Under the pieces are notes generated by a model, which was not told where the DNA came from, did not search any database, and saw only the letters and a list, made by a program, of their open reading frames with translations. A stretch of 64,000 bases of DNA, taken from NCBI GenBank assembly GCA_011009095.1, contig VTPC01000394.1, positions 1 to 64,000 on the forward strand, read 5' to 3'. Positions 21,738-33,860 of the stretch are shown one piece after another; the first letter of the stretch is position 1, and every line of letters starts with the position of its first letter. The position numbers and the translations under genes are program-made. This stretch comes from Ignelater luminosus (lineage: Eukaryota > Arthropoda > Insecta > Coleoptera > Elateridae).

Positions 21738-23420
21738 TTGATCATGGAGGTTACATTAGCTCGTCTTCCTAAAACTATAAATGTTACGATATTTTTGGTC
21801 TGCGGTACAAGTCTCCAAAAATGTCATCTAAATGTTTTTAAAGTAATGAATCGTTTAAATGGCTATAATGTAAAAGTTGATGGAAAAAGGTGTAAATTCT
21901 ATAAAGAGAAGGTTGAATTCCTTGGACACAAAATTGATTCTACAGAAATACACCCAACCAATGAAAAAATTACATGCATTGAAAACGCACCTTCACCTCA
22001 CAATTTTGCACAATTAAAATCTTACCTTGGTTTGTTAAATTATCATGAAAAACTAAAAGAGACTCGAGCTGCAGCATACTTTGTAGTGCTCTTCCAAGGT
22101 TGTAGCTTAGAAGTTAAGCCGATACATCTATGAAATTAGCAACCAGGTCATACCAGTATTTAATTTTTATAAAATAGTGTTATGTTTCAGAAAAACGCAA
22201 AGAAGCAATTGTGAAAAATTTGTAAACTCACCTTGTAAAGTGACAGGGGCTTGCGAGAGACTTGAAGAATTCTTATTGGGGACAAAATTCGAAATCCTAA
22301 CGGACTACAAATGACACATCTATCTTGCAAACGAAAGAGTTAAACAAATTGTCTAACAGACTTCAAAGATTTATAATGAGGCTTTGAAAATTCAACTACG
22401 AGATACAGTCTGCGCCTGAGAAGAATTTTTACATTTGTGATGCGCTTTCAAGAGCCCCACTTGAAATTGGAATATGTTCAGTGAAGACCTCATACGAAAA
22501 GAACCGTGATGCGAGGTGTTCATTCATCATGGAATAAGGAACAGCAAAACATAAATGCCACTGAATCTTTAAACACAGGGACGATTTGAAAACAACCAGT
22601 GGAATATAGTGTATCAAGATCGGATTGTGATATCAAGAAAGATGAGGTCATGGTCTTTGCAGGTTATCCATGAAGATCACAAATAAATGTCTATTGCGTG
22701 CAAAGGAGTCGGTGTGGTGACCAGGATTGCGACGATAACTCATAAACCTAATTGAGTCTCATGAAACATTCCTGAAAAATGAACAGCCATCGGTAGAACT
22801 TAATGATCCCATCCAAACTACCAACCAGGCCCTGGAAAGTAATTTAAACAGACTTAGCTACTCACAACAACCTGGTAATTCAAGATTACTACAGTAAATA
22901 TTCAGAAATTAGAAAAGTACAAAAAACTACAAGTCAAGTCATTGTAGAATACTTTAAAGATGTTACGTCCCATCATGAGATACCCACTGAGCTAAGATCT
23001 CATAACAGAAAACAATTCGATAGCCATGACTTCAGAAGATTTGCCACAGAATGTGGTTTCAAGTGGACCAACAGCAGCCTGGAATACCAGCAATGAAATG
23101 GCCTAGCTGAAAGTGCTGTAAAAAGGATTCTCAATATGAACGAAAACCCTTGCATTGCCCTTCTGGCCTACCGTAATACCCCGTTGAAATGTGGTGCATC
23201 ACCAGCCCAAATTGTTGTTTGGTAGAACCTTACAAGAAAAGGTGCCTGTTACAAACAACAAATTAAGTCTGAAACAGCCCAAGGAAATAAGAGAAAAGAT
23301 GAATCCTGAATTAGGAAAAGGGGGCCGTGTGGAGTTAATTAACACGAAAAGAGAATTACTATATGTACTTTTTAATTTTCAGCTTGAACCTCAAAACAAA
23401 ATTCTTAATTCTTTCCCATA
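21738..23420 (+). pseudogene. Ty3/gypsy pol relic (RT thumb, RNase H, integrase)
   Basis: The first 120 codons (21738-22133) contain the RT thumb/connection signature: a KRCKFYKEKVEFLGHKI block followed by HPTNEKI and QLKSYLGLLNY. After many stops, RNase H scraps (FLLGTKFEILTDYK) appear near 22260-22310. The integrase core lies at about 22890-23215: a YFKDVTSHHEIPTEL block, SHNRKQFDS where SDNGPQF is expected (catalytic Asp changed to His), and NGLAESAVK, which keeps the Glu. A YRNTPL block follows. It is dead many times over. Confidence 0.82.
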
Positions 23421-24110
23421 AATATAATTTAGCCATAATATAAAGAATCCACAAAACATCTCTCCTTTATATTAAAATAATATATTTTGTACTCAATAAT
23501 TCTGAAGACTGAAATGTCTTTGTGTCCTGAAAATTTCTTTTTGTAAACCAAGTGTTGATTGCTTCTGAAGCATAAATCTAACCTAAGACATTGTGTGTTT
23601 GTAATATGATCCTATGTAAACATTCGTGTATGCATTCCTTCCAGATGTATGACAGACAATAAATTTTGAAAGTTGAGTTTTTAATGTTTACTTGCTAATT
23701 TAAAAGATCAATTTTTAAACACGTAAATGCAAAACACATTCACTTCTGCTTTAAAACTTATTAAGTAAGTTGTGCTTTTATTTTACAATTACAATTTGGT
23801 TGCTGTTGTTCTATAAGCTTTGATTACTTTTAAAATGCATTTTTACAGTTTTAATAAGATAGATATGTACATTTCAAATAAGTGTAGCAATCTTTATCAT
23901 TAAATTATTACTAGACCATATAATTGGTATATTAAAAATGATTTTTATACAGCAACAAGTAAAGGAACGGAATTAAATTTTTTCAGTTTCCCTAAAGATG
24001 AAAGTGGTAGAAAGTGGATTAAAAAATTTTGGTTCTAACTAATTTTTTTATTTAATAATTATAGCCTTATAAGTTATCGGTTCTTTTAATTTCCTTGTTA
24101 TGCACGATTT
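23421..24110. other. no gene seen
   Basis: AT-rich with no supported feature. Confidence 0.5.
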
Positions 24111-24420
24111 TCAAGCATGTTGACTTAAAGCTGCTGATTGTGCTAAAGCATTAGCCATTTTGTCATCTAAATGATTTCAAATTTTAATCCAATAGATAGT
24201 CAACCAAAACTGAGTTTGTAATTCCAAACATCTCTCTAAAAATATTAAATTCTTCATTTTTGTTAATGATATTTAATACTGACCTGTTAACCGAGATTAA
24301 ATGAATATTGTTAATTTGAGGTTGTTTGTTTTTAATAAAAGTAAAAGCTTCTGTTATGGCTACAAACTCACAATAAAAAATGGAACAAGGAATAACTAAT
24401 TTAAATTTTTTATTCAGCAT
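24110..24420 (-). pseudogene. RNase H fragment, probably from a non-LTR retrotransposon
   Basis: A 78-codon frame at 24420-24184 reads PCSIFYCEFVAITEAFTFI, matching the second strand and helix of LINE-type RNase H with its catalytic Glu. The next Asp motif (normally S-D-S) reads VNRS, so it is lost. After a stop the frame continues with a KMANALAQSAA block near 24165-24120, matching the terminal D-x-L-A-K-x-A region. No RT is attached. Confidence 0.6.
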
Positions 24421-24537
24421 TCAATAGCTTTTAGTCACTACAAAAGTGTCTATGAAAATATAAATGGTTTTCTTTGTGCCTCAATGTAATTACATAATGT
24501 TACAATGAACACATATTTTTATCTTGTGACTATTTTT

Positions 24538-25104
24538 TCATGTACATTTACAATTGGATTCATTTTGCTCAAAAGACGTCTCGCCATTATGAACCCGCAT
24601 ATGTCTTTGTAAACTACTTTTCACTCTACATTTGTAGTCGCCTAACTTACACTCAAACGGTTTCTTACCGCTATGAACCATTATATGTGTTCGTAAACCA
24701 CTTTTCTCTGTAAATTTGTAACAGCATATATTACACTCAAACGGTTTCTCGCCACTGTGAAACAGTATATGTTTTCGTAAACTGCTTTTCTCTCTACATT
24801 TATAATTGCATATATAACACACAAATGGCTTCTCGTCGCTATGAACCTGCATGTGTCTTTGTAAACTGCTTTTCACTGTGCACTTGTAACCACATATATT
24901 ACACTGAAAGGGTTTCTCGCCACTATGGACGAGCATATGTGTTTGTAAGTTGCTTTTCTGTAAGCTTTTATAATCGCATATATCACACTCAAAAGGTTTT
25001 TCTTCCCTATTACGAACGGGAATAAGTCTTTTCGATCTGCGTGTATGTCTAATTTTCTTGGCATGTACGTTACAGTAAGATGTAGCTTTTGTTTCTGCTT
25101 CCAT
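24538..25104 (-). CDS. C2H2 zinc-finger protein C, short
   Basis: A 188-residue frame starting MEAETKATSY. Four intact fingers are followed by a fifth in which the second zinc Cys is Gly (CKLGDYKC), and a tail ending EQNESNCKCT that matches the C-terminal tail region of loci D, E and F. The family ATG lies 27 bases upstream but is followed at once by TAA (ATG TAA where sisters have ATG CAA), so translation must begin at 25104, the position of the MESD Met in G and H. No clean 5' exon donor is seen, although the shared intron block is present at 25140-25500. It may be a decaying gene. Confidence 0.7.
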   Translation of the reverse strand: MEAETKATSYCNVHAKKIRHTRRSKRLIPVRNREEKPFECDICDYKSLQKSNLQTHMLVHSGEKPFQCNICGYKCTVKSSLQRHMQVHSDEKPFVCYICNYKCREKSSLRKHILFHSGEKPFECNICCYKFTEKSGLRTHIMVHSGKKPFECKLGDYKCRVKSSLQRHMRVHNGETSFEQNESNCKCT

Positions 25105-26146
25105 ATCTGTACCTATTTCGTCTTACATTTTTATTGTAGGTCGTTATCGGTGCCTCCAGAAAGGTATAATACCTAAAACTAAAAATTATTTAAATTGAAA
25201 TAGGGAAAGACTGGTACCATCTGGCTGTCTTGTCTTTAGTTGTGGAAGATGTGATGTTTATATGCATATAAATGTAATACCTAATTATCGGCGGTTTCGG
25301 CAGTTTTGTATATCCTCTTCTGGCGTAGATGCTGTACGAATGAACTTCACTAACTGCTCACAAAATACATACTTTTGTTTATGATACTGCTCGGAATTTA
25401 AAGTACGAAACTCACGCTTGAAAGGTGCCCTTTGAAATCCACATAAGTACACTATGTGCACGCGGTGGAATGGAAATGTAGAAAATACCTATAATCCCTT
25501 CACAATGTTTCTGGGTCGCAAATGGGCTATGGCAGAATAACAGTTTGATTATTGTAAACCGAGGTGTTTACCTATTAACACTATTAACTCGGCTAAATGT
25601 GATTTTTGATAGTTTTATCACAGATTAATTAAGAGTCAGATATTTCACTTCGGCAGATTTGTGGATTTTATTGCTCTCTCTTTCCTTGCTATTTTGACAT
25701 GCACTGTGCAAGCAGCACAGCGTGGTATGCTCTTTTCATAAAACGCGAGTAAAAGAGTAGGCGTGGTAAACTCTCAGAGCTGCAAATGTAAATGCGCAGA
25801 GACAAAAAATGGGAACATTGGTTGTATAGGGAATGAATTATCTGACCCTTGTGTAGTCTGTGGTTCTACCTCACGCTGTTGCCTTTTTTCTTAATCTGTA
25901 AATCGATTACTCTAAAAGACTGTTTCACGGAAATTTCTATTTATATATGTTTATTAATTAAATTTTTATGTTTTTATTTAAAATCTTTGTCATTCTTCTT
26001 AAATGACATTAATAGAAGCAAAATGTAAAAAAATTGATCTTTATTTAACAAAGTAAAACTAATCGCTCCTAAACATTTATGCAAAATGTTTCGTCGTGCA
26101 ACGACGCCAAATACAGACTCCCTAGTGATAAACACTTCATATCTCT
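25105..26146. other. 5' flank of ZNF C with the shared intron block; otherwise empty
   Basis: 25140-25500 aligns by eye with 17640-17900, 29740-29990, 39350-39620 and 53640-53870. The block includes CACAAAATACATACTTTTGT and GATACTGCTCGGAAT-like motifs. Beyond 25500 nothing is recognised. Confidence 0.5.
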
Positions 26147-26184
26147 TAATGTTACACGTAACGTAATTTTCTATCATAGATTTA

Positions 26185-26620
26185 GTTACAGCCTACTTCC
26201 AGATACCAGTGTATCCATTTTATTGTTATTTTGCGGGTGTGGGGGCGTATTATGAAATAAAATACGCCTTCTCATTACAACTGCTACATCATGACTGCTC
26301 TTTATTTACAGTTCAAGTAATACAAAATGTACAAATATGCAACACATTATACAGAATATTTTATTATTTCAGTATCTAACTTCTATTACAGTACCCAGTC
26401 GATTGTGATAAAACAGCGATCCCACACCATTTGGGTTATTCGAATTTACTTGCATGCCTTTTGTCTTGAGGAATACAGTACAATAATGTTTCAGCAATTC
26501 TTGTATCAAATGTTCCACAGGCTGGACTTTACTTATGTTTACATAGATGACATCCTTATTGTCTTGGCATCAGATGAATACATATTTCCATTCACCATTT
26601 CATTCTTGATACCATTATGA
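26185..26620 (+). pseudogene. Ty3/gypsy reverse transcriptase scrap, copy 1
   Basis: LDLVTAYFQIPVYPF at about 26179-26223 matches the gypsy RT motif around the first catalytic Asp. The frame is then interrupted by about 177 bp that are absent from copy 2 and resumes with VDCDKTAIPHHLGY. The second motif, FTYVYIDDILIV, lies near 26530-26565 and keeps the Asp pair. Flanking parts of pol are missing. Confidence 0.75.
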
Positions 26621-26939
26621 AAATAAGACTCTAATACGAAAATTTATAATTTTTTAAATTAAGGTTTTGTAAATTAATATAATTATGATTAATTTTCTTT
26701 TAATCGCTTAAATAAATAACCTTAATAAATTTAAAGGCGTTTCTTAGCTATATAAAGATAAAACTATTAAAACGACAACAAATTCAGAATCGATGGGTAT
26801 TTTTGACTTGGCTTTTTGTTGCTCTCACTATTATCTTGCAAACAAATGAAACGTATCTACATATAAAATCCAAAATCGTTGGTAACAATGAAAAACATTT
26901 TTAGTCACCTACGAACACACCTGTGACCTTGTAGTTTTT

Positions 26940-27219
26940 TTTCATGTACATCAGGCGCATTATGCGCAAGAGGCATCTCATCACTATTAACGCGCATATG
27001 TAAACTGAAAATTACTTTTCACACTGCATTTATAATTGCATAGTCTACATACAAATGGTTTCTCGTTGCTATGAACAAGCATATATGTTAGTAAATTGCT
27101 TTTTTTCTGTATACTGACAATTGCATATATTACTATCAAAAGGCTTTTCGTCACTGTGAACAAGCATATGCCTTCGTAAATGACTTTTCACTATACATTT
27201 ATAATCACATACCTTACAC
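26940..27219 (-). pseudogene. frameshifted C-terminal fingers of ZNF D
   Basis: Downstream of the stop of D another frame encodes CKVCDYKCIVKSHLRRH, a degenerate finger lacking its first Cys, and then more remnants ending with the tail seen in E and F. An extra base near 27222-27226 separates the two frames. Confidence 0.7.
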
Positions 27220-28272
27220 TCAGAAAGGCTTCTCATCCCTATGAATAAATATATGATTTCGTAAACGGCTTTTTGTTGTACATTTATAATCGCATATTGT
27301 ACATTCAAAAGGTTTCTCGCCACTGTGAACGAACATATGTTTTCTTAAATCACTTTTTCTTGTACATTTATAATCGCATATTTTACATTGAAAAGGTTTC
27401 TCGTCACTATGAACGAGCATGTGTGGTCGTAAATCGCTTTTTCTTGTACATTTATAATTGCATATATTACACTCAAAAGGCTTCTCGCCACTGTGAACAA
27501 GCATATGTGTCCGTAAATTACCTCTTGTTGTACTTCTAAAATTACATATTTTACATTCAAAAGGCTTCTCGCCACTATGCACCAGTATATGTGTTCGTAA
27601 ACTGTTTTTCTGTGTACATCTGTAATTGCATATTTTACATTCAAAAGGCTTCTCGCCACTATGAATGAGCAAATGTCTTCGTAAATGACTTTTCACTGTA
27701 CATTTATAGTCGCATACATTGCACTCAAAAGGTTTCTCCCCAGTATGAACAAGCATATGTGTTCGTAAATTGCTTTTTGTTGTATATTTAAAATTGCATA
27801 TTTTACATTCAAAAGGCTTCTCGCCACTATGAACAAGTATATGTGTCCGTAAACTATTTTTCTGTGTACATCTATAATCGCATAGTTTACATTCAAAAGG
27901 CTTCTCGCCACTATGAACAAGCATATGTCTTCGTAAATGACTTTTCTCGGTGCATTTATAGCCGCATACATTACACTCAAAAGGCTTCTCGGCAGTATGA
28001 ACGAGCATATGTCTTCGTAAATTCCTTTTCTCTTTGCATTTATAATGACATATATTACACTCACATGGTTTCTCACCCCTATGGAGGAGCATGTGTGTTC
28101 GTAAATTATTTTTCACTGTACACTTATAATGGCATTTATCACACTCAAACAATGTGTCGCTACTACGAACGGGAGTAAGTCTTTTCAACCTTGAAACTTT
28201 ATTAGCAACTATGGTGCATTGTAATTTGCTTTTTGTGTCTGACTCCACAGCTGTACCTATTTCGGCTTGCAT
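27220..28272 (-). CDS. C2H2 zinc-finger protein D, 11 fingers
   Basis: The ATG at 28272 opens the leader MQAEIGTAVESDTKS and gives 350 residues. Eleven intact C2H2 fingers of the D-Y-K-C type follow, joined mostly by HSGEKPF linkers. Fingers 3-5 and 6-8 have matching helix sets (KSHLRRH, QKNSLRTH, then a SNLRTH or GNLRTH helix), a three-finger duplication. The stop falls in the linker after finger 11 (DEKPF) because of a one-base insertion shared in position with E. Intron 1 spans 28308-29998 and the 5' exon ends at 29999. The exon-1 ATG present in E is missing. It is a likely nuclear DNA-binding protein. Confidence 0.82.
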   Translation of the reverse strand: MQAEIGTAVESDTKSKLQCTIVANKVSRLKRLTPVRSSDTLFECDKCHYKCTVKNNLRTHMLLHRGEKPCECNICHYKCKEKRNLRRHMLVHTAEKPFECNVCGYKCTEKSHLRRHMLVHSGEKPFECKLCDYRCTQKNSLRTHILVHSGEKPFECKICNFKYTTKSNLRTHMLVHTGEKPFECNVCDYKCTVKSHLRRHLLIHSGEKPFECKICNYRCTQKNSLRTHILVHSGEKPFECKICNFRSTTRGNLRTHMLVHSGEKPFECNICNYKCTRKSDLRPHMLVHSDEKPFQCKICDYKCTRKSDLRKHMFVHSGEKPFECTICDYKCTTKSRLRNHIFIHRDEKPF

Positions 28273-29998
28273 TGTGTTTGCAGTTGCCCCCACGAAGCTG
28301 GTAATACCTAAAATGGAATATTTAAAAAGTTAGAAATAGGTAAACAATGATATATTATAAAGAAATGCTAACCATTTGGCAAAAGTATTTGTGTTGTCAT
28401 AGTTGACGAGAATGTGTTGTAGATTACCTGCTGTTTACACTCATCAAGGGAGTGAATCTCAGATTGGGAGAATGGTAACAAAATGGTTGTCGGCCATCGG
28501 TGTCACCCATGCAGCATAGCAAAAGGCAGCAACGTGCTTTTTTATTAATTTTTCACAAGCACGGTTGTGTTGGTTCGCATGGTTATGGTGTCGATCTGCA
28601 TCGGTTAAATTATTACAATAATTTGTAAATGTAATCGTGAGTGATAAGATAATAGGGTAAACCTCTGGTTTATGTACAAATCTGTAGGACCCGTTTGGCA
28701 AGCATCACATTGTTCCCAGGTATCTTTCTAAGTATGTACATCTAGATATCCTTACATATGAATGTTGTTCTATATCAACAAATAAATTGAAGCTTTTTAA
28801 AACTTATTTCATAACAAGAATAAACTGCAGATGATTAATTAAACTAACAATCAAAGTAAAACTACAATTATTCATTCTTTTTCATAAATAACATCTAAAA
28901 GTTTTATTTGGGTTTAGGAAGGGCATAAGAGGTGGATCATTTTATATTGAGTTTTAAAGGATTGTTTTTAAAACGTCTAGCTGCTAATGGCTGGAGTCTT
29001 ATAATCATTACTCTAAGGAAAGAAATCCATGCTGTGCATTTACATTACATTACACTGAAAAGGCTTCTCGCCACTATAATTGGCTTTTTGTGATTGTTAG
29101 GTACAAGTTTTAAAACGCTTTATTTATTTATTTTTATAATATTTGATTGTTGATTTTGATGCTAAAATTATTGATTTAAGCAAGAGAATGTATCTATTAA
29201 ACATAAATCGTATTTATAAATCTGTTAGCATAAACAGGAGTCTAAAATATGAGTATAGCTTGGTATTGAATTTTAAAATGCTTTATCTACTTATTTACTT
29301 AGAAAAAATCGTGAATGGTTTGGAATTCAATTTTTAGTTAATTAATTAATTTTGTGGTGTTTGTTATTATCCAAAGCAGAGGTGTGAAATGTGAGTATAA
29401 AACGTTTTGTTATTTAAGAAAAGGAATGAATAATAGTAATTTTACTCTGACTGTTAGTTTAATTAATTATCTGTAGTTTATTTTTGTTATGAATTGAGTT
29501 TTAATAAAAGGTTTAGTTTAGTTGTAGATTTTGAACAACATCCACATATAAGGATAATTAGATGTACGTACATAGAAAGACATCTGGCAATGCTGTAATG
29601 CTCTCTAAACGGATCCTACAGATTTGTCTACATAAAATATAGGTTAGGAAGATTGTTATCATCTGGCAAAGAAATTTGTCTTATCTTTTAGTTTACGAGG
29701 GTGTGTGGTAGATAAATGGGAATGAGAATGAAGTTTATAGGGTTATACCTGATTATCGGTGGTTTTTGCAGGTTCGTATTGTTTTCTGGCGTAGGTGCTG
29801 CGCTGCATAAAATACAACTTCACTCAATGCTGACAAAACATACCTACCCTTATGTGTGATACTACTCGTAATTTGAACTACTGAAATCCACACTAGAATC
29901 AAAGCATACTTTGAAACTCACGGAAGCACTGTAAAGACACAAGTACACCGTGACAAAACCATGGAATGGAAACATATAAACATGCGTGCATTACATAC

Positions 29999-30110
29999 CT
30001 TCCTCTGTAGGGAGTGATGGTTACCAAACCATTAATCTTATCCCTCTTACTCAAAAATGCTGCACTGATGAACTCGATAAATCTAACGTACCTGCAACAA
30101 TTACATGTTA
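29999..30110 (-). other. 5' exon of ZNF D
   Basis: Ends CTACAGAGGAAG|GTATGTAATG, a strong donor. The frame reads RFIEFISAAFLSKRDKI as in locus E, but no in-frame ATG is present upstream. The start of the exon is not defined. Confidence 0.5.
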
Positions 30111-31188
30111 TTCACCTTCTCGAGTTGCTTTCGTTTGTTTCAAGTCACTGACCCCACAATATCCTTTTTAACCTCTAAACACCCTACAGCCACATCATCA
30201 AGATCTTAATAGCAGACCTTGGAATCATAAATAATAAAGGTTAAGTGTGCTTGATACTAATCTACTAGGTGGCATTTCTCTAATTTTTGTAATACTGCAG
30301 ATATCGTTCTTAACGAGCTCGCATATTTTTTTCCAATATTGCTCTTAGTACATTATCAAACAGAACGATTAGAACGTTTTTGTTGTGCGGCAACATAATT
30401 AGGTTTTTTTTTGTATCCCGTCAAATATTCTAAAACCAATAAATAAAATTAAGGCGTTACCGAAATAGCTGTCTTCATGAATAGGGTTTGTTATGTATTC
30501 TGTTATAAAATTCCCTATTATTAAAATAAAGTTAACAAGACTATATAAATAAACATCGTTGCATTTTTTTATTTGACGTCTACTACATTACTATTCATTA
30601 TATTGTTCATTACTTATACACATGTTCAATACATATACTACACGACTATTGAAAAAATTATGTTATGCATCTACAAAAACAAATTAATTTTCTTTCTAAA
30701 ATTAAAGAGAAACGTGAAAGATTTGGTATTTTGAATTTTAAAAACGTAATACATAAATTCTGTAAAATTGCCATGTGTTTAAAAATCAACTGCATTATAA
30801 CAGCAGAATTATAGCTGCACCCTCAGATAAACTACAACAATATCATAAATAATTTTAAAAAGACAAGTAGGTATATAGAAGTTATAAAATTAGTTTGCTC
30901 TCTGGTGGTGGTGCTAACGCAAACAAAGGGAACCCTTATGTGTAACATATTATAAAAAACACTCCATAAATTTAAAGTTAATGAAACAAATTTTAACTTC
31001 CAAATAAATGGATCAACGTTTATAAAACATTGATTTACTGATATCTGAAAGCAGGATTATTAAGAAAAGCAAAGTAAATTGAAAAGGCACTGTCCTAAAT
31101 AAAAACTGGTGAGATTTATTACATTATTGTGTAAACAAGAAAGAGCAGAGCTAAAATGATGGCTTGACCCAGAAAACTCGGTTTCATT
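30111..31188. other. no gene seen
   Basis: AT-rich, between the duplicated block and the P-element relic. Confidence 0.5.
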
Positions 31189-31766
31189 TTGAAATCAGCA
31201 TTTGAAGAGATGAGGTGTGTGTACCTGTTTAGTAATTGGAAACTGTACTTAAATAAGAAGACATTTGAGAAGACTAATTTTAAAGAGCTTTTAAGTAATG
31301 TAAATATGTATTTCTATAATAGTACTCAGTTGTGCTTGCAACCAAAACATTCAAAAGCTAGACGTTTTAGCTATGGCCTTCCCCATTTTAAAGCGCAATC
31401 CTGTGGGGTATCGTCTTTTATGTAGGTTTTTTTGTTTTGCCTTCAATTAGAACATTATTAAAATCATTAGAGAATATACCAATTTGTACTGGAATAAATT
31501 CTAAAGTTTTGGAACACGTATCAAATTTTTCAAAGAACATGAAAGAACTAGACTGCACTTTATTATTTGCTGAAATAGCTGTCATGCCAAATTTAAATCT
31601 AAATTTGAAAACAGATTTAGTTGAAGGATTGGTTGATTTTGAAAATTCAGAGAGAACTAAATTTGTAGCTGACCATATACGTTTTACGCTAAGAAGTATT
31701 CATCGCAGATGGAAACAAGCAATTATATTTTGTTTTCTATGTTTAACTACAAAAAAGGATATTTAA
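31189..31766 (+). pseudogene. P-element (THAP9-like) transposase relic
   Basis: Two adjacent frames, 31189-31425 and 31437-31766, are separated by a TAG. They match the P-element family in order: an ARRFSYGL segment, then LPSIRTLLKSLENI, GINSKVLEHVSNF, LLFAEIAVMPNL, and IHRRWKQAIIF. In active relatives the RNase H-like strand reads L-x-F-D-E; here the catalytic Asp is Ala (codon near 31569). The THAP DNA-binding head and the C-terminal part are missing. It is a non-functional fragment lying between the two segmental-duplication copies. Confidence 0.75.
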
Positions 31767-31854
31767 AAAAAACTGATAAAATTGCTTATTGCAGATATTC
31801 ATGAAAACACATACTTAAAAATCTTAGCAACAGTATGCGATCAGAGTTCAACAA

Positions 31855-32564
31855 ATGTAATATTTAATATGTCATCGTTGTTCAAGTGTTGCATAAACCA
31901 CTGACAGTATTGAACTCGTAACTGATGATCATGCGGAAACAGTTCTTGTATTACAGACACTTTATAGGGATGCATTCGTAGCTTCTTTTTTAATGCAACT
32001 TGGCAACTTCCATATGAAAATCCTGCGGAAAAAGTTGTTGGTTAGATTATGGTTTAAAATAGTTTAAATTGTTTAATGAATGTAAATAATTCAGAAATAA
32101 ATAGGAGTGCCAGTTTTTTATTTAAGTTTGCTAATAAAAGAATTGAATTACTACAAGTAATAAATTCAAAATAATTAATAATTTAAAACACGAATGAAGC
32201 AAAACATATTATTTGTTTAATGCAAATAGATTCCTACCTGTTTCAGTGGCTAAGCGTTTAATGGATTTATGGGGACTACGATTCATTCGCATCTGCATGT
32301 CCTCGAGAACTTCATCAGTTAATACGGTTGGTCTACCAGATGATTTGCCTTTGCAGATGCAATGTTTTTCTTCAAACCGCTTAAGTATATCATGCCTACG
32401 ACGTATACAAATGCATCGTAGTGGACTTGCATTTCAGGAAAAGCTTGTTCAAATTGTTGGATACAAGATTGTAATGAATAGGTCCATGAACCATCTGCAT
32501 TCTGTGTTCCACTTCGATAGTGAGCTATTAAAATAAATTTATCTTGTTCGCTTGTAAAAGGCAT
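31855..32564 (-). pseudogene. mariner-type transposase, second copy, 5' part
   Basis: The DUF4817-like head starts MPFTSEQDKFILIAHY. A one-base difference near 32395-32405 shifts the frame after HYDAFV. The intron runs from 32237 to 32023 with intact GT (CAG|GTAGGAAT) and AG, and is about 60 bases longer than in the first copy. Exon 2 resumes at 32022 and is cut off before the first catalytic Asp. Confidence 0.82.
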
Positions 32565-32886
32565 CGCAAAAACGTAACCTTCCAAACTGAAATAATTATG
32601 CAGTTTTAAAATTTATTATCACACTTTGAACGCGTTAAATCTAACTGAAATCGATTAACTCACAAAAAACAGATTTAGTCTTGAAAAAGACTGATTTTTA
32701 AATAGAACAAAATAAACTGTAGAAAACGCAAAACAGAGACCAAGAAACCACGGAACGTACGCACGCCGATGTAATTTTAGGTTAGAAATGTACTCGTGAG
32801 GAAGTAAAGCCAACGTTGAAAGGTAAAATTTCTCGCCACTTTTAAATTAGTGGTCACGTGGCTTCCTCCTATTAATGATGTCCCTG
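31855..32886 (-). mobile_element. second copy of the mariner-type element, truncated
   Basis: The end TGATGTCCCTG at about 32876-32886, followed by TA, equals the end of the 8538 element. Reading on the minus strand it holds the transposase exon 1 (ATG 32564), the intron and the first part of exon 2, and stops at about 31855 in the middle of the catalytic domain. Confidence 0.85.
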
Positions 32887-33095
32887 TATAATAGTGATAT
32901 AATAAAACGGTGGTGACGAGTGTAAACACTATTTTAATATTCCAGTTTTACTGTTAGATAATAAAAAGAATAAATACATTCTACATAAACTTTAATGTAA
33001 CGTCATTTTGTATATAAACAACATAAACAACTTCTGGTTGCCAAGGTTGCATACCTGCCAACTATATATTTTATTGCATTCTAACAAATAAAACT

Positions 33096-33390
33096 TACAA
33101 AATGGGTTGTTACTATTGTAAATGATAATATTGTTGAATACACAGAACAAGAAAATATTATTAATAAATTAATCCAAAAGCTTTATCTTGTAAATTTCGA
33201 TTTAAATTGTAACCATAAGGAATTTATGGAATATGAATTTAAAAATGCTATTTCCATTATCATTTTAAAACAATTTTTAAAATTAGTTAATAAAAGAATG
33301 TTGGGGAGTGACAGGCGTGAGCATGGGGAAAATGTAAATAATTATTTTAAAATATATTGCAAAAAAACTTATTTTACCAGTAAATAATAA
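33096..33390 (+). pseudogene. unrecognised open frame in a repeated element
   Basis: About 95 codons are open without an obvious ATG; they include KWVVTIVNDNIVEYTEQE and KRMLGSDRREHGENVNNY. I recognise no family. A degenerate inverted copy with stops lies at 40300-40440, so this belongs to a dispersed repeat. Confidence 0.35.
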
Positions 33391-33700
33391 GTTCTACTAT
33401 TTTTGTTTGTATCTTTACGTTAATATATATTTTTTAAATAAGTGGGTTGGTAATTGATATAAGTATTAATAATATTGATAAGTACTACTCTGTGTATTAA
33501 TAAATGCCATAGAAATCACAATACGTATGTATAAGTTTAATTAAGTATCAGATAAGTTATTAAAAAATTTTAATTTTTCCTTATAAGTGTGCCAGTTGTT
33601 TACATAAAGAACTTTCTGTGTATATTTTTATGTATAATTCAATAAACAAATTTTTAAATTTCATTAATAATTTTATTTATTACCATGAAATTTTATAAGC
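33180..33700 (+). repeat. dispersed repeat, copy 1
   Basis: Aligns in inverted orientation with 39958-40440 over roughly 480 bases, including GGGGAGTGACAGGCGTGAGC and AATTCAATAAACAAATTTTT. The copies have drifted, with several indels. Confidence 0.75.
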
Positions 33701-33860
33701 TATAAAAGCTAAAGAATTCTGCAATATACTAAAATAAGTTCTCGTCATTTAGTTTTCTACGAAAGGCTGGCTGATTCACAGCTTTCCTTGTAGTCTTTGG
33801 GAGGATACCAATTACGTGGAAGATAGTGGAGGAGAAAAATGACAGCAGTGGGAAACTTAC

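Larger units (their letters stand above)
26147..30110. repeat. segmental duplication, copy 1 (contains ZNF D)
   Basis: Starts at the TATCTCTTAATGTTACACGT block that recurs at 34215. In order it holds a gypsy RT scrap, the ZNF gene's 3' flank, ZNF D, its first intron and its 5' exon. The same order is found in copy 2. Compared with copy 2 it has about 177 extra bases (26219-26395) inside the RT scrap. Confidence 0.82.
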
